A stretch of DNA of 64,000 bases. It comes from Ecdyonurus torrentis (Eukaryota > Arthropoda > Insecta > Ephemeroptera > Heptageniidae). The DNA is taken from positions 26,419,793 to 26,483,792 of the forward strand of contig OX439134.1 in assembly GCA_949318235.1 (NCBI GenBank), written 5' to 3'. The position numbers and the translations under genes are program-made. The notes below the pieces were generated by a model. That model did no database searches and was not told the origin of the DNA. It was given only the letters and a program-made list of their open reading frames with translations. Below, piece after piece: positions 1 through 12,874 of the stretch. Every line of letters starts with the position of its first letter. The first letter of the stretch is position 1.

Positions 1-661
1 TACGAGCATTAGGGGAGCAATCAGCAAGGTATTTCTAGCTTAATAATCAAATATAGAGAGGATTTATTATTAAATTATAAGATTATAAATAAAGCAAATT
101 ATGCCAAAATTTCAAGTTATCATCATTATCAATTTTGTACGTATAATTTATTTTCATGTACTGCCACACTACTGCCGTTTACGTAATTTTTTAAAATTAT
201 TATATAAAAATATGTTATGTAGAATCACGATGTGTAGCTTAATCTTTATATAAATAGTATAAAAAAATTAATATCAATTAAAATTATTCAATTTTAATAA
301 AAATAATATTTTAAACAAATATATTTTTGTTTGTGTTTAGATTTAGATTACATAATAAAAACAAGTCACAAAAATGCATATAGCATAAAAATATTATGTA
401 TATTTGTGAGTAAATGGATAGAAAAAAAAAAAAAGAAAAAAAAAAGCATTATTGTACTATTAATTTATATTTAATATTACATTATAAAAAATGCATTTGA
501 CATTAAAGCATTTTATTGCATTTTTTTTAATATAAAAAGAAAAAAAAATTGAATGAGTGATGCATTTTGAATATAAATTTCAATTTATTATTTTACCATC
601 ATGCTGGAGCATTAATGAACATCCAATAATAAAAGTCAGTGGAATTTAATTGAATTTATTG

Positions 662-665
<4 letters not shown>
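1..665. other. AT-rich non-coding sequence
   Basis: No open frame or recognisable motif. It holds an A-rich stretch at 421-446 and scattered short A/T runs only. Confidence 0.7.

Positions 666-740
<75 letters not shown>
666..740. repeat. (CT)n microsatellite
   Basis: About 36 uninterrupted CT units, ending in a short C run. A short GA tract (816-844) lies 75 bp downstream, so the two form an inverted pair. Confidence 0.97.
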
Positions 741-741
<1 letters not shown>

Positions 742-1969
742 CTACATACATGAAAAATATAATAATTCATTATTAATTTGCATAGGTATTATTTTTTTTT
801 AATATTTACATACACAGAGCGAGAGAGAGAGAGAGAGAGAGAGGGTAGGTATGTGCTTATACATTGTGATTACGTAATTATTTTCATATTAGTTAGTCAA
901 CATAAATATAATTAATATTGGAAAAGCATTAGTGTGTGAGAACAGCGTGTGTAAACTTGTATTGTGCTTTAATTAATAACTCGTTTTATATATATATATA
1001 TATATATATAGGTAAATAATAAAAAAATGTATTGCAAAACACGGAGTTATACATTAAGCCGTAATGACATTTTGTTTTTTTATAACACGTGTACAAATAA
1101 TATACATATTATATAGAAGCAGAGACATGAGCTGTAGAGCTTTATTGGAATAATGAAAATAGAAAAAAAAAATGAAGTAGAAATAAAATAACAAAAGAAA
1201 AACATAAATAAATTAATAAAAAAATGATAATAAATGAAATAGCATTTGTAAAATTATATGAGAAAGCATGTAAAAATTATATGAAGAGAAGAGAGAGATA
1301 AAATGATGAATAAATTTCTATATTTACGTATACTATGATAATAAGAAGTATTACTATATCAATTTTACTTTACAAAAACTTTTATATATACGTGACGTAT
1401 TTTTACCGTTTTCTTCATGAAGTTTTTATTTTGCAATTTATTTATATGCAAATGAGTTTGTATATTAAGTAAATCTTTATACTTGACTAAACTACATCAC
1501 ATTTGTTTTATATAAATGTAAAGAAAATTGTAGGAACTGAGAAATAAAGTGAAAAATAAAAGTAAAGTGATGGGAATTAAGAGAGAGAGAGATTATAATA
1601 TTGATCGGTCAATCAGTGCTCGCACCTGAGTCATTGAATCTCCCTCTCGTATTAATATAGTATTTCGATGACAAAAGGGGAAAATAAAATGAATCAGAGA
1701 AATATTAGAAATGAGTCAGAAAACAATTAAAACGTGTAAATTAATCAATAATCATATTATTGATAACTCTTTTCTTATTTGAAAATAATTTAGATTAGTG
1801 TAGTAATATAATAATATACTGTATTACTATAAAGAAATATTGATAATTAAAAATTAGTATATAACCAAGGTAATCACTAATCAGCTACTATGGAAATTTT
1901 TTATTAAAAAGTTGCATAAAGGATGAAAAATCTAAAATTTAGTGATAGTGATTTTGTATAGTATAATAA
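741..1969. other. AT-rich non-coding with one short complex island
   Basis: Contains (GA)n at 816-844 and (TA)n at 987-1010. The only higher-complexity piece is about 1600-1655, where CACCTG (1623-1628) overlaps an AP-1-like TGAGTCA (1627-1633). Nothing else is supported. Confidence 0.6.
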
Positions 1970-2001
1970 CATTGAATTTAGAGTATACTCTAAATTCAAT
2001 G
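1970..2001. repeat. Perfect 32-bp palindrome
   Basis: The two 16-base halves are exact reverse complements, centred between 1985 and 1986 on GAGTA/TACTC. It could extrude as a cruciform or be the fused ends of a decayed inverted-repeat element. No function is visible. Confidence 0.85.
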
Positions 2002-2208
2002 GTAATAAGATAAGGTATCTTGAAAAATGTTTTAAAAAAATAAAAAATAAAAAAATGGGGGTCAACATGCTAGATTTTAAATTATGATTTTTGATGTTTC
2101 AGTCCTACATAAGAGCCCATGTAACTTCCAATAATTATTTTCTGTATATTATCTGGTGATCAGGGGTTTTGAAATTTTGTCATAATAAACTGTAGGTATT
2201 GTTACTAT

Positions 2209-2232
2209 AAACTTTCAAATATTTGAAAGTTT
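2209..2232. repeat. Perfect 24-bp palindrome
   Basis: AAACTTTCAAAT is followed directly by its reverse complement, with no loop. It lies 207 bp after the 32-bp palindrome. Confidence 0.8.
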
Positions 2233-3528
2233 TCTTTTTAGCTTTCGAGATACAAGCCATCTAAATACAACCCTTAAAACATATTTGTTTTCCTTCTTCA
2301 TGATTCATAATCTCATTATTTATTTTTATGAACTATACAGTACTTTGAAGGCTGAAAGTTATTTCAGCCAATTGGAGCATTTCTATACAATGCAGATGTA
2401 AAATTAGGAATTATATTTAAACTTAATTTTAATGAATTATAAATACCAAATTTGCATAAAATTATAAATAAAATCTTAAAGGCATAACAACTTTTTTTTA
2501 ACTGTAAATGTTAAGTTATAATCCGGAAAAATACACTGATTTTTAACCGGGAATAAGAGGATTAAGAATTATATAATATCAAAATTGAAAATTTCAACTA
2601 TCGATTACAAATAAATTGATAGCAAATATGAGTTTTCAATATTTCCAATATCATGAATAAATCATTTTATAACAATTGATATGAATTTTAAGAGGTTACA
2701 GGTGGTTCCCCGAATTACAATAATTTAATTCAATAAAGAAAGTTGCAACCTCAAAAATAACGATTTTATGTAAAATACCTCGACATTGAAAAAAAAAAAA
2801 AAAAAAAGTAGACGATCGTAAAAAATGTTTTTGAGAGCGAGGGAGAGTCTTTGCTGATTACAATAATTTTATTTCTTCATTTTTTTGTTAGTAAAAAACT
2901 TCGTTATGTCGTAATTGAAAAATCAATGTTGGCTCCCAGCGTAAGTTCCTTAATATTTTTAAGAGATATTTTTTCTCTTTTTTTCATATAATAATTTACA
3001 CAATTTAATGCGCAAATTATATACAAATTATGGAATTTTTTACTCTATAAGTATTTTATTCCTTATTAAATTATTAGGAATATTTATTATTTTTTCTTCA
3101 CTTAGTTATCACTTTTTTTTATACATGTATAATATAATATAATATGAGTATAATTATAAAATGTTATTAAATCCATGTTGCTTTTCAAGCATGATCCATT
3201 TACTTTCTTATACTTTGGTTTTGATTTAACAATAAAAATCATATCAAAGGTTTGCAGTTATTTTTTTTTGTTAACTATCCTTTACCATTTTTTGAAAAGT
3301 ATAGTAATTTTGTTCAACTGATGTCTCACTTATTAAAATTATTATTATTTTTATCATTCTAGGATTCTAGGGCGAGAAAAAAAAACAGCAAAATTATTTT
3401 TTGTTGTATCATTTTTTGTATACATGACGCATATACTGATGCTATAATAATTTTGCAAGAGACCTTTCCTTCTGTGTTGTGAGCACAAAGCCAAAGCTTA
3501 TTTCACTCTGGTGGTCAACAAGAAGTAA
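2233..3528. other. AT-rich non-coding sequence
   Basis: No gene is visible. It contains a 19-base A run at 2789-2807 and numerous short T runs. Confidence 0.65.
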
Positions 3529-3558
3529 TGACGTCACATGGCCGAGTTAATGACGTCA
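3529..3558. promoter_or_regulatory. Pair of TGACGTCA (CRE-like) palindromes
   Basis: Exact TGACGTCA octamers sit at 3529-3536 and 3551-3558, 22 bp apart (about two helical turns). This octamer is the full cAMP-response-element palindrome bound by CREB/ATF bZIP proteins in animals. Regulatory use here is inferred; no transcript start can be assigned. Confidence 0.35.
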
Positions 3559-3647
3559 CTGATGATTTATTTCTCTGGAGCCAGAGCAATTTATCACAGG
3601 TGAAGAAATCAGTTCTAATATCTTACGTCTATCAATCAACCCTTTGC

Positions 3648-3655
3648 CTCTCTCT

Positions 3656-3703
<48 letters not shown>

Positions 3704-3704
3704 G
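3648..3704. repeat. (CT)n microsatellite with poly-T behind it
   Basis: An interrupted CT array (AGTC near 3658, TTTC near the end), followed by a 21-base T run at 3722-3742. Confidence 0.95.
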
Positions 3705-3742
3705 TCAATTACTGCCCAGCATTTTTTTTTTTTTTTTTTTTT

Positions 3743-5092
<1,350 letters not shown>

Positions 5093-5433
5093 AGGAATAG
5101 ACCAGAGAAAAACTTAAGCATTTATACATCACAAAACACTTGATGGGATCTACATAAATAACTTTAGTTTGTCTCAAAACCCAACAGTAGCCCCGTAGCA
5201 GTGATCAGAAAGTTCGATTTATGCAACCCGCACAACATTTTCATACTAATTTTTGCAAGTTTCTGACGTCATAAACATGAATTTTTACGCCAATTGCATA
5301 CTTTACAGTTTTTTCAAACTCTCTCGTGGGGCTATACATTAACATTCTGGTAAAAATTGTCATCAGTTTTGAAGATCCCATTTCGTGTTTATTCATTAAA
5401 AACACATGTTGTTTTATGTTGTCTATGGCTTTA
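5093..5433 (-). repeat. Module M, copy 1 (inverted relative to copy 2)
   Basis: Almost the whole interval is the reverse complement of 7033-7375, with only scattered substitutions. Shared landmarks include GGGCTACTG (as CAGTAGCCCC here), TGTGCGGGTTGCAT, ACGTCA and CACGAAATGGGATC. The two copies enclose about 1.6 kb with a CT array, so they could form a large hairpin. No protein frame is shared. An exact TGACGTCA lies at 5264-5271. It directly adjoins an F1 element at its right end. Confidence 0.85.
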
Positions 5434-5457
5434 AGTACTTCATTTTTCAGAAATAAA

Positions 5458-5743
5458 AATAAATGTATATTACGTAATAATTATGCTAGCTCAATGTAGA
5501 GTCCTAGAAGGAATGTAGTCAGAAGAAGGACTCTAGCTCAATGCAGCAACTATGGTTTCTCTGCTGCATAAACCTTGCATAACAGCATAATGTATGCTAA
5601 CATTGTATACTGTATAGTGATAATACATATAGCATAATAGTTAAGAATTTCAGCATATTTACTTATATATTTCAAAATAGCATCATTTATGTTATACAAT
5701 ATGGCAAACCAATGCAGCATAAATTACGTAGTTTATTTTTTAC
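5458..5743 (-). mobile_element. F1 family TIR element (MITE), diverged copy
   Basis: The left end carries TACGTAATAATTATGCTAGC and the right end GCAGCATAAATTACGTAGTT, the two end types of the F1 family seen at 26174, 28136 and 40016. The interior is rich in short GCATA/TAGCATA words. No transposase frame is present, so it is non-autonomous. The exact ends are uncertain by several bases. Confidence 0.6.
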
Positions 5744-6119
5744 ATGCTCTATATTGCCAAAATATTTCAATTAAAACAAATTTAAAATGTCTTCTTCACG
5801 GAATACTATCAAATGTAGTTTTTAATTTTTAAGTTTCAACTTTGTTTCTTTTCGTAATTGAGCTATATATTATGTATTTTAATGCATTTTAAGCTGCACT
5901 TCTATATAAGAGTTTACTTATACAATAAATTTATAATAAGTACTATTTTTCCCTAATGTGCAACCATGCACCATGCGACTTATAATGAATAAGCTCTCTA
6001 GCTCTCTTTATGTTGAGATCTCTTCTCTACAAGCGAAGGATTGATTTATTACGACATTGATTGATTAACTTTTACCTCTCTCTCTTTATATCTCCCCTTT
6101 CTCTCTTTCTCCGCACTTA

Positions 6120-6123
<4 letters not shown>
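5744..6123. other. AT-rich spacer ending in pyrimidine-rich sequence
   Basis: No gene. From about 5990 the sequence becomes CT-rich and grades into the microsatellite. Confidence 0.6.

Positions 6124-6189
<66 letters not shown>
6124..6189. repeat. (CT)n microsatellite
   Basis: About 33 CT units. A 10-base C run follows at 6228-6237. Confidence 0.97.
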
Positions 6190-6191
<2 letters not shown>

Positions 6192-6920
6192 CTTACTTCC
6201 ATCTACATCACTTTACAGTGTATTTGACCCCCCCCCCACTTTACCAACCCCCCAAAGCCATTATACCAGGATAATATCGTATCTCCTCTACTTTCAATTA
6301 ACTCAAAAGTAAAGAACAACTTTAACTAGAAAGAGAGAGAGAAAAAAATGTTAACCCTTCAAAAACTTCTATCTCAAAAATTTATTTTATATAAAATGTT
6401 ATTTAACGTTAAAAAAAGAAGTTATTATAGTATATATATAGACGATGATGATGAAACGAATTTTCACATTAATTTTAAGTTGTTAAAAAAAAGCTCTTTT
6501 GCTTTGTTGCAATAATAATATAGATGTAATATTTTTACATCCAGTAAAGTATGAAAATATTAATGATTTATTTTCACTGCTCACTGAAACGTGTATTTTG
6601 TTTTTATTTTGTGTTTTAAATTATTATCAAGATGTATTATAAAAAATATTCCATTATATTTTCAGTTGTTTATACATGTTATTTTCTTGATTTTCATTTA
6701 CTTATTTAATTATTTGTTTATTTGAGTAAAAATCTTAAAACGAGGACCAAAAATAAATACATAATTATTTCACTATATAGTTCAATTCCGGAAACATTTA
6801 TTACAACATAATTTGTATAATTATAATGCGTAATATGTTGCTAACATACAGAATAAATATTATGTTGTATACAGAAATTATGTATGTTGTTTCAATTTAA
6901 GTTTTTGTTTAAGTTAGTTG
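6190..6920. other. AT-rich spacer
   Basis: Nothing beyond the C run and a short GA tract near 6331-6343. Confidence 0.6.
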
Positions 6921-7484
6921 CACGGACAAAAATAAATATAATATATGTAATAATTATTCTAGATTCTAGACCATTTTTATCACAATTAACTTGTACACTA
7001 CAGCATAATCTATATTCACAATTATGTTCATGTAGCATAAAGCCATAGACCACATAAAACAACATGTGCTTTTTAATGAATAAACACGAAATGGGATCTT
7101 CAAAACTGATGACAATTTTTACCAGAATGTTAATGTAGCCCCACGAGAGAGCGTGAAAAAACTGTAAAGTATGCAATTTGCGTGAAAATTCATGTTTATT
7201 ACGTCAGAAACATGCAAAAATTAGTATGAAAGTGTTGTGCGGGTTGCATAAATTGAATATTCTGATCACTGCTACGGGGCTACTGTTGGGTTTTGAGACA
7301 AACTAAAGTTATTTATGTAAATCCCATCAAGTTTTTTGTGATATAAATGCTTATGTTTTTCTCTGGTCTATTCCTATAAGTATTATTTTGTACAGTATAA
7401 TTATTTGTGTGGTTTCAATTTAGAATTATTTATGCTATAACGACATAAATGCAGCATAAATTATGAAAATTTATTCATTTCGTG
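6921..7484 (-). mobile_element. F1 family TIR element carrying module M
   Basis: Begins with CACGGACAAAAATAAAT and ends with ATTTATTCATTTCGTG, imperfect inverted repeats that match the other F1 ends. At 564 bp it is about twice the usual F1 length because module M (7033-7375) fills the middle. No transposase frame. Either M inserted into an F1 copy, or this is the longer ancestral form from which short copies derive; the sequence alone does not decide. Confidence 0.6.
7033..7375 (+). repeat. Module M, copy 2
   Basis: A 343-bp segment repeated in inverse orientation at 5093-5433. A diverged relative lies near 30655-30866 with the same order of landmarks: GTAGCC.CAC, CTGTAAAGTA.GCAA, ACGTCA, GTGCGGGTTGC. 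Spread in independent positions suggests a dispersed, possibly SINE-like, repeat. I saw no polymerase III boxes I would defend. Confidence 0.8.
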
Positions 7485-9306
7485 CAGCATAAGTTGCATA
7501 ATTTCTTTTGTTCCCCATGAATATGTGGCAACTTTTAATAAACATCTTATATTACTGTATAAAAATATGTATTCTATATTACTAATAGTTCTATATTTAT
7601 TAAAAAAAATCACATGGGGCCTCTCATCATGAGCACATGCCAGGAAACTAGATGTGGTCACTGCACCTTATTATTACATTTTATTACGTATACATATATG
7701 TATAGGCCACACCGGTGGCTCATTGAGCTCCCATTGGTCAAAGATAACAATGCATTACCGTGTGTGTGTGTTGATAATAAAAAAACAATCGAGGTTAGCG
7801 CGTCTTTAAACACCTTTACTTATAGTATATAACCACAGTTTCCGATTTCCCGTGTTTTTAACCTGTCTCTCTATAGCGTTTCATAACTTAAAAAACAAAA
7901 CACAAAAATTCTAAAATTTTATATACATGGAGGTGCGTAACCTGATTTAATTTCTTAGTAAAAATATGTATTTGATTCCATAGCGATAATATTGTTATTT
8001 GTTCTTGCAAATTTCATTTTTATTGAATCATGGCTTTTTATTGAATGGCCAACTTGGTTTTTAATCTTGAAAGAATTTAATGTTCCGGTCATATACATTA
8101 AAAATATTGTAATATTGTGAATTTATTTTATTTATCATGCGGCAGAAATTTTTAATTCGGTGTTCATAAATCCTATTTTCTCTGTTTTCTGCTATAACTA
8201 AAATAATGATCAACTATTTATGGTTATTTAAATATAATGCGCATTTTTTTGTAGCAAGAAATCAGTTTACCACATGCATGATTGGTTGCATTTTTGATTG
8301 CTATAACAAATGATGTAACATTAGTTTTGTGCAAAAATTAAACTAAAAAACAAGGGGCTAAAACTTTCTCTTTTCCAATCAGTTCATTTAAACCTTTGAA
8401 AACAACCCATAACATTTGCATTAGTAGTTTTTTTTAAAAGTACTTTTTTTAAGGGTGTAAGAAATGGATTTATAATAGTGAGTCAAAACTATACCAAAAT
8501 TATTTTCATCTAAAATATTTTCACCTACATATGAGTTGACAACAATTTGGATAACGTATACTGACGTTACATATGTATTAAGCAATTATTCTACATTACA
8601 TGCAAAATAAATTGCGATCTACAGTGTATTAACATGACACTTACATCCCCCGGTATACGCATCCTTTATAATATATAGATATAGAGTAGAGGTATGTAAT
8701 ATTATACTAGAGAGAGAGAGAGAGAGAGAGAGAGGTGTCAAATCTTTATTAATTGCTTACGTAAACCCTATGGCTTTGGTTAATTACACCTGCCAGACTA
8801 TAGTTCGCTTGTACCGTACAATATGTCGCACACATTTATCTATATTAAAATCGAAATTTTAGTATGCAAAAATTATTAACTTTAACATGTAATCCGTACT
8901 GTGTGGGTAAAATATCATGTTCAATACCTATTTTGAATGAAAGGGGGGAAATCCAATATTATATGTATGTATGATATTATTTTAACATGTTTTAATTTTT
9001 TTTTTTTTTGTGTTTATTTTATGTATATAATAGAGTATGTATATAGTATATACTGTATGAAATTATATACACAAGTAATTATAAGCATTATCTGTTGCTG
9101 TTTATATATACCAGCAAGTGAATTTAATTTTATAAATATATGGATAAAATAATATAATAGTTTTCATGCAGTGAATAAAATCATTTATTGGTATTTCTCA
9201 CACGCAAGAAAAAGTTATATTCAATTTCTTATTCTTTTTCTGTCATTTAGTTTCAATTTATTTAGCATAATACTAAGATATTATAAAAGAAAAATGTATC
9301 TTTAAA
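7485..9306. other. AT-rich non-coding sequence, 1.8 kb
   Basis: No gene. It contains a short unique segment at 7610-7760 with a little more G+C, and (GA)n at 8709-8734. Short open frames here show no domain. Confidence 0.55.
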
Positions 9307-9586
9307 AAGTAAGCTGTAACCTGTAGTTATAATATTATATGCTTAAACTTTAGTTATCTTTTTTAAATTGTTCTAACTTTCAAAATAACATCTTAACTGC
9401 GGTTTAACCATAGTACGTATATAAATACTTATACAGTATATGTATATTTATACTGTTGGTTTAATTAACTATGGGCTGTAAGCTGCAACCTCTAGTTAAA
9501 CCTTAGTTATCTTTTTTTAATTGTTGCAACAATCAAAATAACAACTTAACTATGGTTTAACTAGTTAGTTAGCGTCGCAGCTTACG
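9307..9586. repeat. Duplicated unit with inverted ends
   Basis: A unit running from GTAAGCTG.AACCT.TAGTTA through CTTTAGTTATCTTTTTT to GGTTTAACCATAG (9307-9412) recurs at about 9477-9561 with substitutions. The second copy is closed by GCAGCTTAC (9577-9585), the inverse of its own start GTAAGCTGC. This resembles a decayed TIR element with an internal duplication. Confidence 0.6.
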
Positions 9587-9668
9587 GGGGTAACTAGAGT
9601 TAGTGTTATACAATTTGCAACTGATTGGAGGTTATACACGTTACAGTTTTATAAATATCATCTCATAA

Positions 9669-9671
<3 letters not shown>

Positions 9672-9704
<33 letters not shown>

Positions 9705-9779
9705 AGTTATAAATAGTCAAACTTTAATTGTATACTCAATCATTTTCTTATACTATAAGATTTTTTTTTTTTTTTTTTT
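9672..9779. repeat. Two poly-T tracts
   Basis: T31 at 9672-9702 and T19 at 9761-9779. They may be reverse-strand tails of retroposed copies, but no body is recognisable on either side. Confidence 0.8.
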
Positions 9780-9896
9780 GAAATAGTCATTAAAAAAAAG
9801 GTTTCCAAGTATATAACATAACCTTCAAGTGCGAAAATTTCAATTACAATTATTTATTATATGTATACTATAGCAGTATATTTATATACAACAAAA

Positions 9897-10213
9897 TTAA
9901 AGGCGTAGAACACCTTGAACAAAAAACTTGCCTAATACCCTAACATACCCAAATATCTACATTATTTTGGCCGGAGTCATTGATTTCTAATTTATTTTCC
10001 ATTTACAAAATGTCAGTTGCGGGTTTACTACGTCACAGCTCGCCTGGTCCACGCGCGCGGAAACAGGCGAGTTGTGACGTAGTAAACCCGCAACTGACAT
10101 TTTGTAAATGGAAAATAAATTAGAAATCAATGACTCCGGCCAAAATAATGTTGATATTTGGGTATTTTAGGATATAAGGCAAGTTTTTTGTTCAAGGTGT
10201 TCTACGTCTTTAA
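9897..10213. mobile_element. Foldback element, 317-bp near-perfect palindrome with TTAA ends
   Basis: The left arm (9897-10046) and right arm (10064-10213) are reverse complements about 150 bases long with few mismatches, separated by a 17-base GC-rich loop containing ACGCGCGCGG. The symmetry axis is 10055. TTAA forms both outer ends (9897-9900 and 10210-10213), the target duplication of piggyBac-like and Kolobok elements. There is no coding capacity. It is best read as a foldback-type MITE; the superfamily is inferred from TTAA only. Confidence 0.75.
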
Positions 10214-10390
10214 ATAAAATAAAAACAACAATTTATTGATCTAAATTTATTATTCATACTATACTTTCCAAGAAATATACAAATCTTGTATATCATAAAC
10301 TTTTTATAATATATAATATAGTCAAAAAAGTAACAATATAAAAAAGTTACGTAAAATATATAGCAAGCTTATTTATGTAATAATTGCATC

Positions 10391-10445
10391 ATTTTTCTTT
10401 TTTCTGTTTCAGGTAAGCAAGAAATTACAAATGGTTGGGAGTTAA
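10391..10445 (+). other. Candidate recursive splice site or terminal exon
   Basis: A pyrimidine-rich run (10391-10410) ends in TTTCAG at 10412 and is followed immediately by GTAAGC. A 3' splice site fused to a 5' splice site is the hallmark of ratchet points in long introns of insects. Alternatively, the next eleven codons read VSKKLQMVGS and stop, which could be the tail of a terminal exon, though no AATAAA follows closely. A chance match in T-rich DNA is possible. Confidence 0.25.
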
Positions 10446-10603
10446 CATAAGGGAGGTAGGATAATTTATCTTTTGGACTCTAGTGTGCTCTATTTTTAAA
10501 GATATTTACGATGATAAAGTTGATTTTGTGTTGTTTACTTAAGTTAGAAATTTATCTTTTGTTGCGAAGTATATATTGTAGCTACTTATTATTCTCCTCG
10601 TGT

Positions 10604-10613
10604 TCTCTCTCTC

Positions 10614-10669
<56 letters not shown>
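10604..10669. repeat. (CT)n microsatellite with A23 downstream
   Basis: A CT array with one G interruption at 10621. An A run lies at 10726-10748. Confidence 0.95.
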
Positions 10670-10674
<5 letters not shown>

Positions 10675-11175
10675 AAAGTTAAAAACTTCAGTGTCTTGTC
10701 ATGTCATATCGACTATACTTCTTACAAAAAAAAAAAAAAAAAAAAAAAGCTCCTCTCTTATTTTTAAAGTAAAAATTACTGCCTGAGATTGGATTAAGTA
10801 CCTGACTCTTCTCCTTGCATACTTCTTTTACGTTAATTTGCATAACAAGATTTCTTTAATGCTCTTTTATTACTTAGATAATTAAGAACTGTTTTATATA
10901 ATTTTATATACTGAACATATACGAAGGGGAGTTGCCATGATAAGTTTACATCATCTTCAATGTGTACTTATTTTATATATATAACAAAATTATAGTTAGA
11001 GTAAAAAAAAAAAATTATTTATAATTAAAAATATAGCAACGAGAAAGAAATTTATTTTGATTTTAATATACTTTGTCAACAATTTTAATTGGATCTATTT
11101 CCAAGCTGCTTATGTCGTAACTGTAATTAGCTTGACAGATATAGACAAGACTTGTCTATGACATTTTCTTTCATT

Positions 11176-11178
<3 letters not shown>
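10670..11178. other. AT-rich spacer
   Basis: No feature besides the A run noted with the preceding array. Confidence 0.6.
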
Positions 11179-11239
<61 letters not shown>

Positions 11240-11244
11240 GAGAG
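11179..11244. repeat. (GA)n microsatellite
   Basis: About 32 units with a single T interruption near the right end. Confidence 0.97.
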
Positions 11245-11785
11245 TTGCAATCGCGCAAATGATTACGTTTTAAATGATTATGCTAAACAAATTTAACATT
11301 TTTTTCCTCTAAATATTCAATTAAAAATTTGTATATTGACATACAATGGTTAAATAATATTAAGGTTAATATTCGACGTCATCACTATATAATTATAAAC
11401 GTAAATAACAAAAACATAAACTTTCCAGTTAGGATGCAAACATTTCCCCCCCCCCCTTATAATATCATTGCGTAGATAATTATTTATGCCCATTCAAATT
11501 ATGTAAATATTTTAAATTATGCAGTTCGTAATTTTTAAAGATAATTTTCTATTTGTTAATGTTTATTGTTGAATTTCATGTCTGGACATCGCACGTCTCT
11601 ATAAAAAATATATAGTAAATAAATTTACTGCGGCACTTGAATGCATTGCCAAACCTGCATTGAGTATAACCTTTATTGCATTGACTTCCAAATAATTTGA
11701 TCAATATAATATTATACTTGTCCGATTTATTACTCTTCTGAACATAAACCTTTTTCTATATAAATATTTATTTTTAATCCATAGC

Positions 11786-11819
<34 letters not shown>

Positions 11820-11970
11820 ATTTTAGTATAACGTATTACAGAAAATTTGTTATAGTTAAAGTTTTTTTTTACCTTACTGAAGTGCATTTGCATATAAGAC
11901 TATTGTAAGGTTAAATTATAGGAGGTATTGTTTTCCGCTCTATTATATCAAACCCTGTAAATTACATTGC
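11245..11970. other. AT-rich spacer with C and T homopolymers
   Basis: C11 at 11446-11456 and T29 at 11789-11817; otherwise nothing recognisable. Confidence 0.6.
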
Positions 11971-12251
11971 ATTATAATTAGGGTTACCAACTGTCCTTTT
12001 TTCAGAAGGACAGTCCTTTTTTCGAGGTTTTTGTCCTTTTTTACTTTTTTTCCAAAAAAGGACACTTTACTCCCCTTATTAGAAATTTTAGATTAAAAAA
12101 ATATTAAAAATGTTAAAAATTACATTTCATGCGCACAGTATTTAATTGATAAAAAAAAATGCAACTTACAGAAGTTCAGTGTGCAGTGCACACAGTATTT
12201 TTTGCAATTATATTATCTATGAAACCTATCTACTTATTATCAATAATTATT

Positions 12252-12874
12252 AGGAACCGGATTTTCAGTTTTGAAAATGTGCATTTTCAGTACTGAATTC
12301 AGTCCAGTTATTTTGCATAATCAGTTTGTAAAAACAACAAAATCAGTTCACTTTCAGTTCAATTATACAAAAACAGTGAAATTCAGTTTTGGTAATTTTT
12401 AACTTAGAAACAAACATTTTTCAATAAATAAATATATTTTTATTTTTTTTTTTATGAAAAAAAAAAAAAAAAAAAAAACGGTTAAATTATTATTTGATAC
12501 ACTTTACCAGCAAGTAACAATGAGAGCTGTTCTTGTATTTTTGAAAACTTCTTTTTAACCTTTTTTTATTCGTGTTCAGTTGAAATCAGATAATTTTGAG
12601 ATATGCCTAAAATATTTTTTTTTCCTTTTTTTTAACACGTTATTTTAAGTTTTTGCACAGTAAAAGTCTATTTTCAGTTTCCAAAACTGAGAAAAACTGG
12701 TACAAACTGACAAAAACTTAAAATAACTGACCGAGTTTACAAATTTCAAAAACAGTTTTTTTCAGTCCAAACTTTTTTGCATTTTTGGCCATAAAAATTC
12801 ATGATTCGTGGACATCTGTAACCTAGCATGCATATTTCAAAAACTGAACAAACTGGAGATCCGGTCCCTATATT
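12252..12874. mobile_element. Element nested in the hAT-like copy, CAGTTT-rich
   Basis: The left end AGGAACCGGATTTTCAGTTT and the right end (ending GGAGATCCGGTCCCT at 12869) are inverted repeats. A 10-bp direct repeat AATAATTATT lies at 12242-12251 and 12875-12884, a likely target duplication if the right end extends a few bases beyond the TIR match. Both arms are built of repeated TTTTCAGTT/AACTGA words. It lacks coding capacity and is younger than its host element. Confidence 0.65.

Noticed and set aside
6892..7176. 94-codon minus-strand frame
   Set aside because: Lies across an F1 end and module M and is not kept in the inverted copy at 5.1 kb.
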